Of a DNA stretch of 64,000 nt, positions 10,809 through 20,759 are shown one piece after another. Under the pieces are notes generated by a model. That model saw only the letters and a list, made by a program, of their open reading frames with translations. It made no database searches and was not told the origin of the DNA. The DNA is from Eretmocerus hayati (Eukaryota > Arthropoda > Insecta > Hymenoptera > Aphelinidae), in assembly GCA_029851415.1 (NCBI GenBank), contig CM056743.1, positions 119,380,305 to 119,444,304 of the forward strand. The letters are read 5' to 3'. The position numbers were made by a program, and so were the translations under genes. Positions within the stretch are counted from its first letter, which is position 1. Each line of letters starts with the position of its first letter.

Positions 10809-10856
10809 TGTATACAGTCGCTAGCGGATGTATACATTACCTAGGCACTGTATACA
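10809..10856. repeat. TGTATACA octamers at exact 20-bp spacing, left arm
   Basis: The palindromic octamer TGTATACA starts at 10809, 10829 and 10849. A decayed form, GTGTTCAA, lies one further period on, at 10869. A second phased pair, TGTATACT at 10919 and TGCATACA at 10939, follows. Twenty bp is about two helical turns, so the sites face the same side of the DNA. They may be binding sites for the cognate transposase. Confidence 0.75.
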
Positions 10857-11850
10857 GCCGCAGTCAAAGTGTTCAAGAATCGCTGCTGCAGCACCGGCGA
10901 ATAGTTTGCCTAGGTAATGTATACTTTGACTAGCGACTGCATACACTGCCATATACCGACCCGGCAAAGTATTCACTGATGGCGCGGGCAACGGCTTCAC
11001 CTATATAACAGGTCAATGATGGACATTTTATTCTCTATATTGGCATACGTGAATGCACCAATGAATAAGTTCCAATGCTTATTTGAAAAGAAATTTGGTT
11101 GGCCAAGAAATTTTGGGTCAGAAGTATGGCGTTCATCGGACGATAATTTTTTTGTGTATTTTTTGACGTAGGAACCGAATCTGACCTCTTCTTTGATCCT
11201 ATACACGGGAAAAAATTTTCAATCACGGGAAACTAATTCACCTTCAAATAGCTATTGTCACGTTTTTGCCAGTTCTGTAGATGCGAGCTATGGTGATTTA
11301 TCGTTGTAGTGGGCCAAGGGCGCATCGGAGACATGATTTTCTACATATTCTGACCTGCTGGACGCGATGTTAGCAAGTTTGAAGGCCTACGATGCGTTCG
11401 AAATGAGTGACAAGTTAATCTTTTGAGTACCAAACAAATTAGAAGTTATAAGTGTTTGTTTTCTCAATGAAAGTGCTATTCAATCCTTATCAAAAGACTT
11501 TGTGATTAGGGTCTTGATTGGATTCAATTTCATATTTCTATCCTCTATCATTTACCATAGTCTCAATATCAATTGAATGCATGCTTTGCTACTAGTTTGG
11601 GAACATTCAGGCATGAATTTTCAAATGAGCATTGGAACTTACATATTGATGCAATCACGTATGCCAATATAGAGAATAAAATGTCCATCATTGACCTGTT
11701 ATATAGGTGAAGCCGTTGCCCGCGCCATCAGTGAATACTTTGCCGAGTCGGTCTATGGCAGTGTATACAGCCGCTAGTCAAAGTATACATTACCTAGGCA
11801 AACTATTCGCCGGTGCTGCAGCAGCGATTCTTGAACACTCTGACTGCGGC

Positions 11851-11898
11851 TGTATACAGTGCCTAGGTAATGTATACATCCGCTAGCGACTGTATACA
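11851..11898. repeat. TGTATACA octamers at exact 20-bp spacing, right arm
   Basis: TGTATACA starts at 11851, 11871 and 11891, with a further pair at 11762 (TGTATACA) and 11782 (AGTATACA). This is the mirror of the array in the left arm, and the 20-bp phase is exact here too. Confidence 0.75.
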
Positions 11899-12797
11899 TC
11901 GGCGAATTGATCACTTTGCCTGCGACATATATAGCTATACTGGTGCCTGTAGAAACAGTGCTTTGAGACCTTCCAGAAAACAAAAGGTTCTGAGCCGGGA
12001 CCATGGACTTTTGCTATTGTAACCTGTAGAGGACACCCTAGTGAAAAGATCCCGACCTTGAGAACATCGATTTCTCGCTTTGAGGTTACCTTTATTTAAC
12101 GTTCAAAATCGCAAAATTCGCGTTTTTTCAACTTTGAAACGCTTATTGCTCGGAAATGATGGCTCCTAGAGAAAAATGACAGAAATACTCTTCGATCCAA
12201 AATATCCCAAATTACCTTGAAAAATTTGTTTCAGGGCGAAATAAGTGATTTTTCTCAATTGTTTCAACAATTTCGGCTTAAACAATGTTGCATCGGAATT
12301 CGGCTTGGGTCCATACGTCTCTATGATCAGGAGGGTCTTCCGGAGAGGATCCCACAAAAAAATTTCACTCACCTATTTTTGCAAACGATGGCGGTAGTTT
12401 CGCCTAGTCTATATTCTTCCTGCTCTGTTCATGAGATCTTTTGAACGATGTAATCTGGTTTTTATGAATTTGTCAGTGAAATCTTCAGGATAATCATTGT
12501 CAGAAAGGAGTTGTTTTACAATTGACAAATTAGAGGAATGAAATTTTTTATGTGAAAGTGACGTGGCTCTGTCGACTAAATTGAATACTATGTTCCTCTT
12601 TTGTTTCATGGTATGATTGGATTTGAAATTCAACATCCTGCCTGATGACGTTGGCTTTTGATACCAATTGGTGATGATTTTTTCATCCTCTCGGATCAGG
12701 GATATGTCAGGAAAATTGATGGTGTTGTTGTTCTCGATCCCATGTGTAAACTGTAAATGCTCATTGTACTACTCATTTTCTTGCTTCCGTTTTATAG

Positions 12798-14147
12798 AAA
12801 GACCTGAAGAAATGTATTAAACCGCCTGCATCACGCATTGACAATAGCTTCGAATTAAAAAAACGGTTGGAGACTTTAACGATCCCAAAAGATCATATAC
12901 TCCTTTCTCTCGACGTTAGCTCTCTGTTTACAAACATCCTATGCTGGTTAGTGCTAGAGGCGCTTGACCGCAGATTTTCAGATATACATAATAAGTCTAA
13001 CATACCATTTGATGAAATTCGTAAATGCACTGAGTTCCTTTTTGACAACACATTTTTTCAATTCAATAATAAAATTTATCAACAAATCTTTGGTAGTCCG
13101 ATGGGATCACCCATCTCTCCACTTTTCGCAGACATTGTTATGGATGATTTGGAAACCTCATGCTTGCGTAAATTGAAAAATGATCACGATTGCACTCCTC
13201 TATTCTATTATAGATATGTCGATGACCCTCTAATGTGTGTGAAGAAAGAACATGTAGATGTAGACCTCAATGTTTTCAACAGTTACAGTGAGCATCTACA
13301 GTTTACACATGAGATCGAAAACAACAACACCATCAATTTTCTTGACATATCTCTGATCCGAGAGGATGAGAAAATCATCCCCAACTGGTATCAAAAGCCA
13401 ACGTCATCAGGCAGGATTTTGAATTTCAAATCCAATCATACTATGAACCAAAAGAGGAACATAGTGTTCAATCTAGTCGACAGAGCCACATCACTTTCAC
13501 ATAAAAAATTTCATTCCTCTAATTTGTCAATTGTAAAAATACTCTCTTCTGACAATGATTATCCTGAAGATTTCACTGACAAATGTATAAAAACCAGATT
13601 ACATCGTTCAAATGATCTCATGAACAGAGCAGAAAGAATACGTTGCAACCAAATTCTATATGCTGGCCAGAACAAAATTTGTATTCCATACCACGAACGC
13701 TTATTCGAAAAATGTAATGCTCTGTTCAAACATAACGATATTCACACTCTTCCAAAAGTTTCCAAGTCATTAAACTCAATCGTAAAATTAGGTAAGGACC
13801 AACTAGATAAATTTAGCAAAACTGGTGTTGTTTATAAATTTAAGTGTAAAGATTGCCCAGCAACGTATGTGGGAGAGACAAAAAGACAACTAGGTACACG
13901 CATTAATGATCATGTTACAAACAAAGATAAAAAGTCCGTAGTTTCTGTTCACAGACTAAAAGATAAACACGATTTCTATTGGGATCAAACCAAAATTCTA
14001 GACACAGAGAAAAATTGGAAAAAACGATTGATTTCTGAGATGATCTATATAAAATTCGATAAAAATTGCATCAATAGAAAAGACGATATTCAAAATCTCA
14101 GTCGAATATATAACCCGTTGTGGGCAACGGCTGACAAAGCTCGTTGA
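12798..14147 (+). pseudogene. PLE family 1 right copy: RT and GIY-YIG, 5' truncated
   Basis: The frame is open from 12798, just after an in-frame TAG, to 14147, and lacks the N-terminal third of a full PLE protein. RT motifs: LLSLDVSSLFTNI (A), GSPMGSPISPLFADIVMDDLE-like block (B), YYRYVDDPLMCV (C), then INFLDISL and NWYQKPTSSGR. The GIY-YIG domain near the C-terminus reads VVYKFKCKDC, YVGETKRQ and an R-I-N-D-H helix. No ATG exists near the truncated start, so this is not an expressible full gene although it has no internal stop. The sequence before 12798 is a T-rich run ending in TAG, which resembles a splice acceptor; this may be chance. Confidence 0.87.
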
Positions 14148-14226
14148 CCCCCCGCTCTCTTTCTCTCTCCCACATGTACTACTTATCATATATATGTCAC
14201 CTACTGTATACTGCGATCGCGCTAAT

Positions 14227-15257
14227 TAGAGTAGGCGAAACTACCGCCATCGTGTGCAAAAATAGTGCAATGGAAATTTTTTGTGGGATACTCACCGCAA
14301 GACCTCTCTGATCCTTAAGTCATATGTTCCTAAGCCGTATCTGGGTGCAAAATTGTTTAAACCGAAATTGTTTAAACAATTGAATAAAATTGTTTATTTT
14401 GGATTCAAAAGATGTTTTTTAGGTGAATTGGAGCATTTGAAACAGAAAGTTACTCTTGTCATTTTTCTCTAGGATCCATTGTTTTTGCGCTATGAGCATT
14501 TTAAAGTTGAAAAAACTCGAAAATCGCGATTTTGAGGCCTGGATTAAAGTGTCATAATGGTGAAAATGTTATGCTCTCACTAGGGAAATTTGTCAATTGG
14601 GATCTGCTCTACAAGTTGTGATAGCAAAAACCCATGTTCCTCGTCGATTTACCTTCGTTTTTTGAATGTTAATAACGCGTCGTATGGCGCCAGTTCACTG
14701 GTGATCGCAATGCTCCCCGCACCGTGATATAGCAACGTTGCGTCGTCTGCACGCACGAGGTGATGGGATGGGAGCCCGCGAGCACGCGAATGGGCGCCAT
14801 ACGACGCGTTATTAACATTCAAAAAACGAAGGTAAATCTACGAGGAACATAGGTTTTTGCTATCACAACTTGTAGAGGAGATCCCAATTGACAAATTTCC
14901 CTAGTGAGAGCATAACATTTTCACCATTATGACACTTTAATCCGGGCCTCAAAATCGCGATTTTCGAGTTTTTTCAACTTTACAATGCTCATAGCGCAAA
15001 AACAATGGATCCTAGAGAAAAATGACAAGAGTAACTTTCTGTTTCAAATGCTCCAATTTACCTAAAAAACATCTTTTGAATCCAAAATAAACAATTTTAT
15101 TCAATTGTTTAAACAATTTCGGTTTAAACAATTTTGCACCCAGATACGGCTTAGGAACATATGACTTAAGGATCAGGGAGGTCTTGCGGTGAGTATCCCA
15201 TAAAAAATTTCCATTGCACTATTTTTGCACACGATGGCGGTAGTTTCGCCTACTCTA
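14227..15257. mobile_element. Large palindromic (foldback) element, 1031 bp
   Basis: Arms of about 465 bp (14227-14690 and 14788-15257) surround a GC-rich spacer of 97 bp. The ends read TAGAGTAGGCGAAACTACCG, nearly the same as in the 2.1 kb element at 10276. It is flanked by AAT (14224-14226 and 15258-15260) in the 3' noncoding part of the right PLE copy; the left PLE copy is uninterrupted there (GCGCTAATATAAATATGAG). No protein was recognised. Confidence 0.9.
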
Positions 15258-15481
15258 AATATGAATATGAGTATAAAATGAGACCGATGACTCACTCTAT
15301 TTACTTGTATTGACAGAAGCTAGACGTTATGTCTGTGCTCTATTACAAGATCGTTCAAAAAATATCATGACGATCTAAAGAAGAACGTAAGTTGCGCATC
15401 TTGAATATTTATACATCCATCATTTGTGAAAAATTTCATATTTCCTATCTTTATACATATGTCAAGACAGAAACCTGAAGC

Positions 15482-15514
15482 CTGATGAGGTCCACAAAAC
15501 CTAGTGGACGAAAC
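15482..15514 (+). ncRNA. Hammerhead ribozyme core, PLE family 1, right copy
   Basis: CTGATGAG, a GTCCAC/GTGGAC stem with an 8-nt loop, then GAAAC. It mirrors the left-copy motif at 9434-9467. Confidence 0.7.
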
Positions 15515-15649
15515 GTTGCAATAAAATTTCCATCATGAAATTTTGGGAATTTATTCAGTTCCCCACCGTCCTTCAAGATCAACGAGACCAAATATTCAAC
15601 TCGTATATTAACCATCAAGGACGAAAAAATCTACCAAAATCACTTATGA

Positions 15650-15662
15650 TACTTGATTTACA
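15650..15662. repeat. Target-site duplication of PLE pair, right
   Basis: TACTTGATTTACA, identical to 9331-9343 in the same orientation. Confidence 0.8.
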
Positions 15663-15874
15663 TTTCTATAACGGTTCTCCTTCCAGAATATTTATGTACT
15701 ATGCTAAGTCAAGACGATCTTGAGAAATAAGTCAGATTATTTTATACCGATGTTTTTGCCTCAAATATAAGTAAGGCAAGAAATTTATCCGATGGAATAT
15801 CAAAATAGTCCACACATAGGCAAGATGTTTGCAGTTCGACATCAAAATCATGGTGATATAGAGCCATACCCGCC

Positions 15875-16456
15875 TTTTTTAAACGCTTTTATTCCACTTC
15901 GCCTTGGCCATAGTTCTTATTGTTGGCCATGGTATTTTTTCCCCATTTCTGGAACAACATTTTGGCTTCCTGTTTCTCGTTCGCTTAGGGACCCCATGAT
16001 TGACGACTTCAATCAATTGAGTAGGGAGGGTAGACAATTGAGCGTTAGCGGTCGTACGCGGTGGGGGCGGGGGGGGGGGGTCGGTAGGTTGTCCTTGACT
16101 ACAGTATTATCTGCTGCACGTAATGATGAGTGTGTGACTCGCCACAGATTGGCGCCACATTCTTATATGAGACACCCAAAGGGCTGTCCAATGTACGCAT
16201 AGTTTCTCGTGTACCGTGCAATCCCTTTCTGCGCGATTTTTTTTTTATCGGCCGTCTCTCAAATTCTATTTATGCGTCCATACGTAGAAACAGCGTGTTT
16301 CTAGGCCTCCTCGCTTCTGCCTACAGACGTATGAAACTGCATACGTCTCTCGTGCGGAAACATTTTTCCAGCACTCGACGCGTAATGTACTATTCTAATA
16401 CACTACGCCGAGCTTCACCACGCCGTTTGGATCAGTGAATAAAAGCGTTTTTTAAA
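15875..16456. mobile_element. Inverted-repeat element ending in TTTTTTAAACGCTTTTATTC
   Basis: The left end TTTTTTAAACGCTTTTATTC (15875 on) is mirrored at 16436-16456 by GAATAAAAGCGTTTTTTAAA. The same terminal word, with small changes, ends the inverted repeat at 18496-19018, and a lone half copy sits near 16792-16823, so a family is likely. The interior contains a poly-G tract near 16063-16080 and an apparent nested MITE fragment (16271-16392). No protein family was seen. Confidence 0.5.
16271..16392. mobile_element. Truncated copy of the MITE found at 43487
   Basis: TCCATACGTAGAAACAGCGT and the following GTTTCTAGGCCTC, ACTGCATACG, GTCTCGT, GGAAACATTTTTCC, and AGCACTCGACGCGTAATGTA are shared with 43540-43758 in the same order. 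The left terminal repeat is missing, so this copy is partial. Confidence 0.65.
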
Positions 16457-18495
16457 AATTCTTTTTAACCCTTACTTATTATTTTCTACATTCAAATTAA
16501 AATAGTTCAGACTCGTTCGATTCGATTCCCTTTTTTGACGATTCGTGTGTTTGAATTTTGACACTTTTCCGTGAACAGATTTATTATTACTGGTATTATA
16601 TCTCTATGACTGTGAAGCATATGAAGTGTAACGCCTTCTCCGCGGGGCCCCAGCGAAGTATCTGATCACTTTCATAACATTCCTGCGGATAGTCTTTGAG
16701 TTAACTTTACTTCTGTGGGTGTATGATGGAAATTTCAACAGAGGCATTGAACGTGAAAACACTGTATTTTGATATCATTGATGAGCACCACTCACTTTTT
16801 TCTACGCTTTTATTACACTTCGCCTCGTTCCCCTCCACTCATTTTTCAGCGATTTCGGCCAATCGAAGCGCTTCTCGTGAAACGTTGGAAATACGTTGGA
16901 AATACGACAATTTTACTGTGATCTGGGTTTTGCCGCACGCAAGCTGGCCGTCACTCCAGCTCACTCGAGTTCGGTGTTTGAAATCAAGGCTCACGAACTG
17001 TCGCATCATAACCTCGAGGCTGCTCGAGGAAACCCCCCGGGCCCCGGGTGCCCTTGATTTTCCTCGTGATCGTCGCCCGGGACAAGGACGGCATATACCT
17101 ACCCCAAAGCACTCGCTCTTAACGCGCCCGGGTGCCCACGTTGTATTAATGAGGAACAGCATAACCTCGCGTCAAGAATTTTCTGTTTGCTTTTGCGAGG
17201 CCACCGGTTGCTTTCCCGTGATAATCATGGTGGAAAGAGAGTAGTGATAATTGTGTTTGGGTTATCAGAGAAGAGAGATGAAGTAAAAACTGAGATTGCT
17301 CATCATTGGCAACGAATATAGATTGATCTTGTCAACCAAGATCACTTCTACACCAATTTTGGACATTCACTTTCGCTCCCTTGTATCACCAAAATTCATT
17401 GGCATTATTGACAGCTCCGCTGTCAGTTTTGAATATTTCATATGATTTGTCGTAAAGATTTTGTGATGATTGTGAACAAGTCTGATCAAAGTTCTTGTAA
17501 TTTACTTTCTTTGTGGTCGAACCAGGGATGAGTATGAATACACTTCTCTTCACACGACTAGTTATCCCTACTACACAAAATATATTTGCAAATATTTCAC
17601 AGTGTGTGATGGCTTCATGCCATTTAGCTCCTGCGGATGAATCATATGAAGAATGATGATGGAGTTATGCTCCGTGTCAACAGTGAATCTAGGGCACTTA
17701 TTCAAAGTCCAGATTGGTTTATTTTGCAAAAAAGTCGATAGACTGCAAAAGTGCTTATGGTGTATAAGGGAACAATGAGTGAAATTGTGCCCTGGTGTAT
17801 ATTCTTCGACAACATTCTTGTTCTTCAATGATAGTTAGGTGATGACACGCTGTGATCAAGTATCGCCCAACAAATGTCAACCGACTTGTGAAAATCTTCA
17901 CTTTTAAGTCATTGGTAATTACCAGCAATGTATGTGGAATCAGTTCTCTCATAGAACATCCCTGTTTCATGTAGAGTATTAACAACTGATTTCTCTGGTC
18001 ACTGAAGGAGTTGAATGAATGCCTTAAAATTGGTTGCTTCCTACATACAATTAATCAATGTAAGTTAGAACTCGTCAAGCACATTGAGGGTATCATGAGA
18101 AGACTCGAAAAGATATCCAAACAACTGATGGAATAGCTTTTTCAACCTAGAATGTGATTTAAGATGACAGTGACATAATTAAGTCATGAATCCAGAAACT
18201 GACTTGTTATGAGAATCTATAATGACATATCTTTGCCCTTTTTCTATACAAATGTGCCTGAGAGACATTTTAACAATACTTCAGAAATTATCCAAGTGTT
18301 TTGTCGAGCATGATCCATAGGTAACCACTTGAGTGATAATACTTATTCGGTGTTGACTTTGAATGAAAGTTTCAGAAACTTCTATTCAGAAAAACTATTC
18401 AGAATAGCTCTGAGAAATAAACTTGAAATTCAAATTCAGTCTGATCCCATACTTAGGAATTTTAGTAGGAATAACTTATGACTAAAAAAGAAGAA
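16457..18495. other. No supportable gene; GC-rich patch and distant inverted word
   Basis: A 173-codon ORF at 16723-17244 crosses a GC-rich patch (17030-17140) and has no recognisable domain, so I do not call it. At 16613-16662 the sequence TGAAGCATATGAAGTGTAAC with downstream GCGAAGTATC is inverted at 19275-19320, 2.6 kb away. They may be the ends of one old element or two scattered copies. The rest is featureless AT-rich DNA. Confidence 0.35.
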
Positions 18496-19018
18496 ATAAA
18501 AATTGAAAAAAAAAATTTTTTAAAACACGCTTTTATTACACAAGTTGGATCAGAAAAAAAATACAACTCAAAAGGAAAAAATAATTTTCCCTACCTTTCA
18601 TGCCCATCTTTTGTTTGGGAAAATCTCATTGTATTCCACTACATACCCTGGGAGTTTTCATTTCAATGTGAAATTTATCCCATAAAAGCGTGAGGTGCTT
18701 TATCTAAAGATTGAGATTCATTAATGAGCCTCAGGAAATCTCCAATATCTATTTCTGATAGAATATCTATTATCGTTTGCACCTACAGAATTGAAAATTG
18801 AATAGTTTCTACCGAAGCACCTCAAGCTTTTTTGGGATAAGTTTCACATTGAAATGAAAACTCCCAGGGTATGTAGTGGAATACAATGAGATTTTCCCAA
18901 ACAAAAGATGGGCATGAAAGGTAGGGAAAATTATTTTTTCCTTTTGAGTTGTATTTTTTTTCTGATCCAACTTGTGTAATAAAAGCGTGTTTTAAAAAAT
19001 TTTTTTTTCAATTTTTAT
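18496..19018. mobile_element. Inverted-repeat element with 205-bp arms
   Basis: Arms at 18496-18700 and 18811-19018 are nearly perfect reverse complements, sharing for example CTACCTTTCATGCCCATC and ACATACCCTGGGAG. A spacer of about 110 bp separates them. The outer ends contain TTTTTTAAAACACGCTTTTA, related to the ends of the element at 15875-16456. No clear target duplication and no ORF of note. Confidence 0.75.
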
Positions 19019-19506
19019 CACACAAATCTCAGTCCAGCGGAATTACTTTCTTCATCACACGCTGCAAAGTCAAGTGACTATTTCCCTCCAGTAGAAGTAA
19101 ACACAGACTGGATATTAGTAGCTCTTATGAGGCTTTCCCAGGTCTTCAATGAATTTTCAACTTTACTTGAACATTTAAACCATCACATCATAGTGATAAC
19201 ATTACAAACATATCCGAAATTATTTTGGAGGTCTCAACAGAAACTGCACTAACTTTGCGCAGATATTGCCCCGATGATACTTCGCGGGGGAGGCGTTGGC
19301 GTTACACTTCATATGCTTCACAATATATTTGCCCCGCGAGGCCCCCGCGATCTTCGGGGCAAACCCCGCGGGGAAGGTACCAAAATTTCTGATGGGGAAG
19401 TTGACTGACACATACAATTCTTTTAACGGAGATTAGAGAACCTTCTCATCTCTGTCTATACTGGACAATACCTGACAATACTGCATACAACTGCATCAGC
19501 TCTACT
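19019..19506. other. No gene; GC-rich inverted words
   Basis: The stretch 19275-19320 is the inverted partner of 16613-16662. Around 19260-19380 several CCCCGCG and CGCGGGG words form local stems. Nothing else is recognised. Confidence 0.35.
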
Positions 19507-19551
19507 GTCCTTGGTAAGAAAAACCGTAAGTGACATTTTTTCGAAAATGAG

Positions 19552-19565
19552 ATAAAAATACTACG
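19552..19565. repeat. Target-site duplication of PLE cluster, left
   Basis: ATAAAAATACTACG, repeated directly at 36982-36995. Microhomology at the right end leaves 1-2 bases of uncertainty. Confidence 0.85.
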
Positions 19566-19622
19566 ATTTCGAGACTCTAATGCTTTCTTTGGACCACTGC
19601 AATATTATCTTACGAAAACAAC

Positions 19623-19653
19623 GTTTCGGACATCTGACTATGCCCTTCTTCAG
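19623..19653 (-). ncRNA. Hammerhead ribozyme core, PLE family 2, copy 1
   Basis: Minus strand: CTGAAGA, stem GGGCAT pairing with ATGTCC through G-U wobble, then GAAACGTTG. CTGAAGA differs from the consensus CTGATGA at position 7, the most tolerant base of the core. Known as a PLE feature; activity untested. Confidence 0.55.
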
Positions 19654-19659
19654 GTTAAA

Positions 19660-19663
<4 letters not shown>

Positions 19664-19697
<34 letters not shown>
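19664..19697. repeat. (TA)n microsatellite in the PLE terminal region
   Basis: An uninterrupted TA run next to the hammerhead motif. It recurs with different lengths and interruptions at about 24903-24940, 30162-30186 and 36795-36843, so it is the fastest-changing part of the copies. Confidence 0.9.
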
Positions 19698-19699
<2 letters not shown>

Positions 19700-20156
19700 A
19701 CTAATGTAGGGATGAATGGTTGGAATCAGTAAGTTTAAATGACTAAGACTTATCGACGCAGCTGCGGTGTTCTGTGATCCCCTCTATGATGGAACCTGGT
19801 GCAAATCTCGATCGTCATGGACCCGCAGGGACTTCCTTGATGATCAGCCACGTGACCAACAGGTCGATTGATGTATCAATGCACAGATTCACTCACAAGG
19901 TTTTGATCAATTTACACCGAACTGCACCACTGTTTGTATAGATAATGCACCAAATTCTGTGATTAGTGCGCGATTTGTGTTCGGCTAAATGTATAGTGTA
20001 CGAGAAAGGAAAATAAATATATAAAAAATCGGCTGAGATTGGCGTGAGAGAGATTTGTCTAAGATTCGTTCCCTTCAAGCGACGGGTTCGAACTGATTTG
20101 GTTATGGGATGGTGTTAAGTGCTGTTGCTGGGTTGAATGAGATGTTTGTGTATATG

Positions 20157-20187
20157 AGTGTGTGTGTGTGTGTGTGTGTATGTGTGT
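20157..20187. repeat. (TG)n microsatellite in the PLE 3' region
   Basis: A TG run that recurs in every copy (near 25401, 30648 and, as CA, 36294) with copy-specific length. Confidence 0.9.
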
Positions 20188-20759
20188 GAGAATATTTAGA
20201 AACAAGTGGGGTTACTCTGACAAATCTTATAAATTTGAGGAAAAAATTTTTGTTCGAACTAGACTTCTAATGCATAAATAGCGCATATGTGCTCAAGTTG
20301 AGGGGGGAGCGGACGTCGCGTTGGCGTCTCTGTGCTCATAAAAATTTAAAGGTCCTACAGTGCCCGTGCTACTCCATTCATAAATTCGTCACTTTTATTA
20401 TTTTGCTTCGAGAGATTTCTAATGCTCCTCCTGAATAGTCAAGACGTTGGGCTACTGATGTTTCATTATAACGTGTGGGGGGAGATTCTATAGCAAGACA
20501 TTTTTCTGTTAGACATTTTTCTGTTATCGTTGGAGTTTCTATAAGGATTGGGATCGAGAGTTGCAAGTATGCCAAGTGCTATTTAAAAGAAAAAAAAATT
20601 TTTTGCACGAGAATGATACTAAATCGGCAACTATTCCGTGTGATTTCTCTTACAACTTCCACAATAAAGAAGGGGACGGGGGAAGTTCAATGCGAGTCTC
20701 GCACTCGTTTTACCGGTGTCTCCGATAACGCAGTCAAATGTGGACCGAGGGTCAGGCGG

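Larger units (their letters stand above)
10276..12411. mobile_element. Large palindromic (foldback) element, 2136 bp
   Basis: Arms of about 810 bp (10276-11090 and 11600-12411) are near-perfect inverted copies around a unique centre of about 500 bp. The ends read TAGACTAGGCGAAACTACCG and its complement. It is flanked by TAT (10273-10275 and 12412-12414). The right PLE copy shows the empty site GCAACG-TAT-TCTTTCTGC, so the 3-bp duplication and both ends are fixed by comparison. No transposase was recognised. It is the same family as 14227-15257. Confidence 0.9.
9766..12766 (-). pseudogene. PLE family 1 left copy: RT C-terminus plus GIY-YIG, interrupted
   Basis: The minus-strand coding sequence runs from about 12766 (TINFPDISLIREDEK, WYQKPTSSG, LNFKSNHTM) to 12415, is interrupted by the palindromic element 10276-12411, and resumes at 10272 with RCNQILYAGQNK to the end at 9766. 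The C-terminal GIY-YIG nuclease is visible (VVYKFKCKDCPATYVGETKRQ). Compared with the right copy, differences are scattered substitutions such as GRI for ERI. The catalytic RT motifs A-C are absent because the copy is 5' truncated, so it cannot be autonomous. Confidence 0.85.
9344..15649. mobile_element. Penelope-like element, two head-to-head copies (family 1)
   Basis: Two 5'-truncated copies face away from each other. The left copy is on the minus strand (about 12766 down to 9344) and the right copy on the plus strand (about 12770 to 15606). Their outer noncoding ends are near-identical inverted sequences, each with a hammerhead core. A 43-bp tail (15607-15649) on the right is not mirrored. 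The unit is bounded by a 13-bp direct repeat, so it inserted, or was resolved, as one block. Each copy later received a palindromic element (10276-12411 and 14227-15257). PLEs encode a telomerase-like reverse transcriptase fused to a GIY-YIG endonuclease and often integrate with inverted partial copies, as here. Confidence 0.88.

Noticed and set aside
16723..17244. 173-codon ORF on the plus strand
   Set aside because: No recognisable domain, much of it lies in a GC-rich patch where stops are rare, and an opposing ORF overlaps it.
19893..20575. Small ORFs repeated identically in every PLE copy
   Set aside because: Conservation reflects the near identity of the copies, not selection; no domain, no sensible start context.
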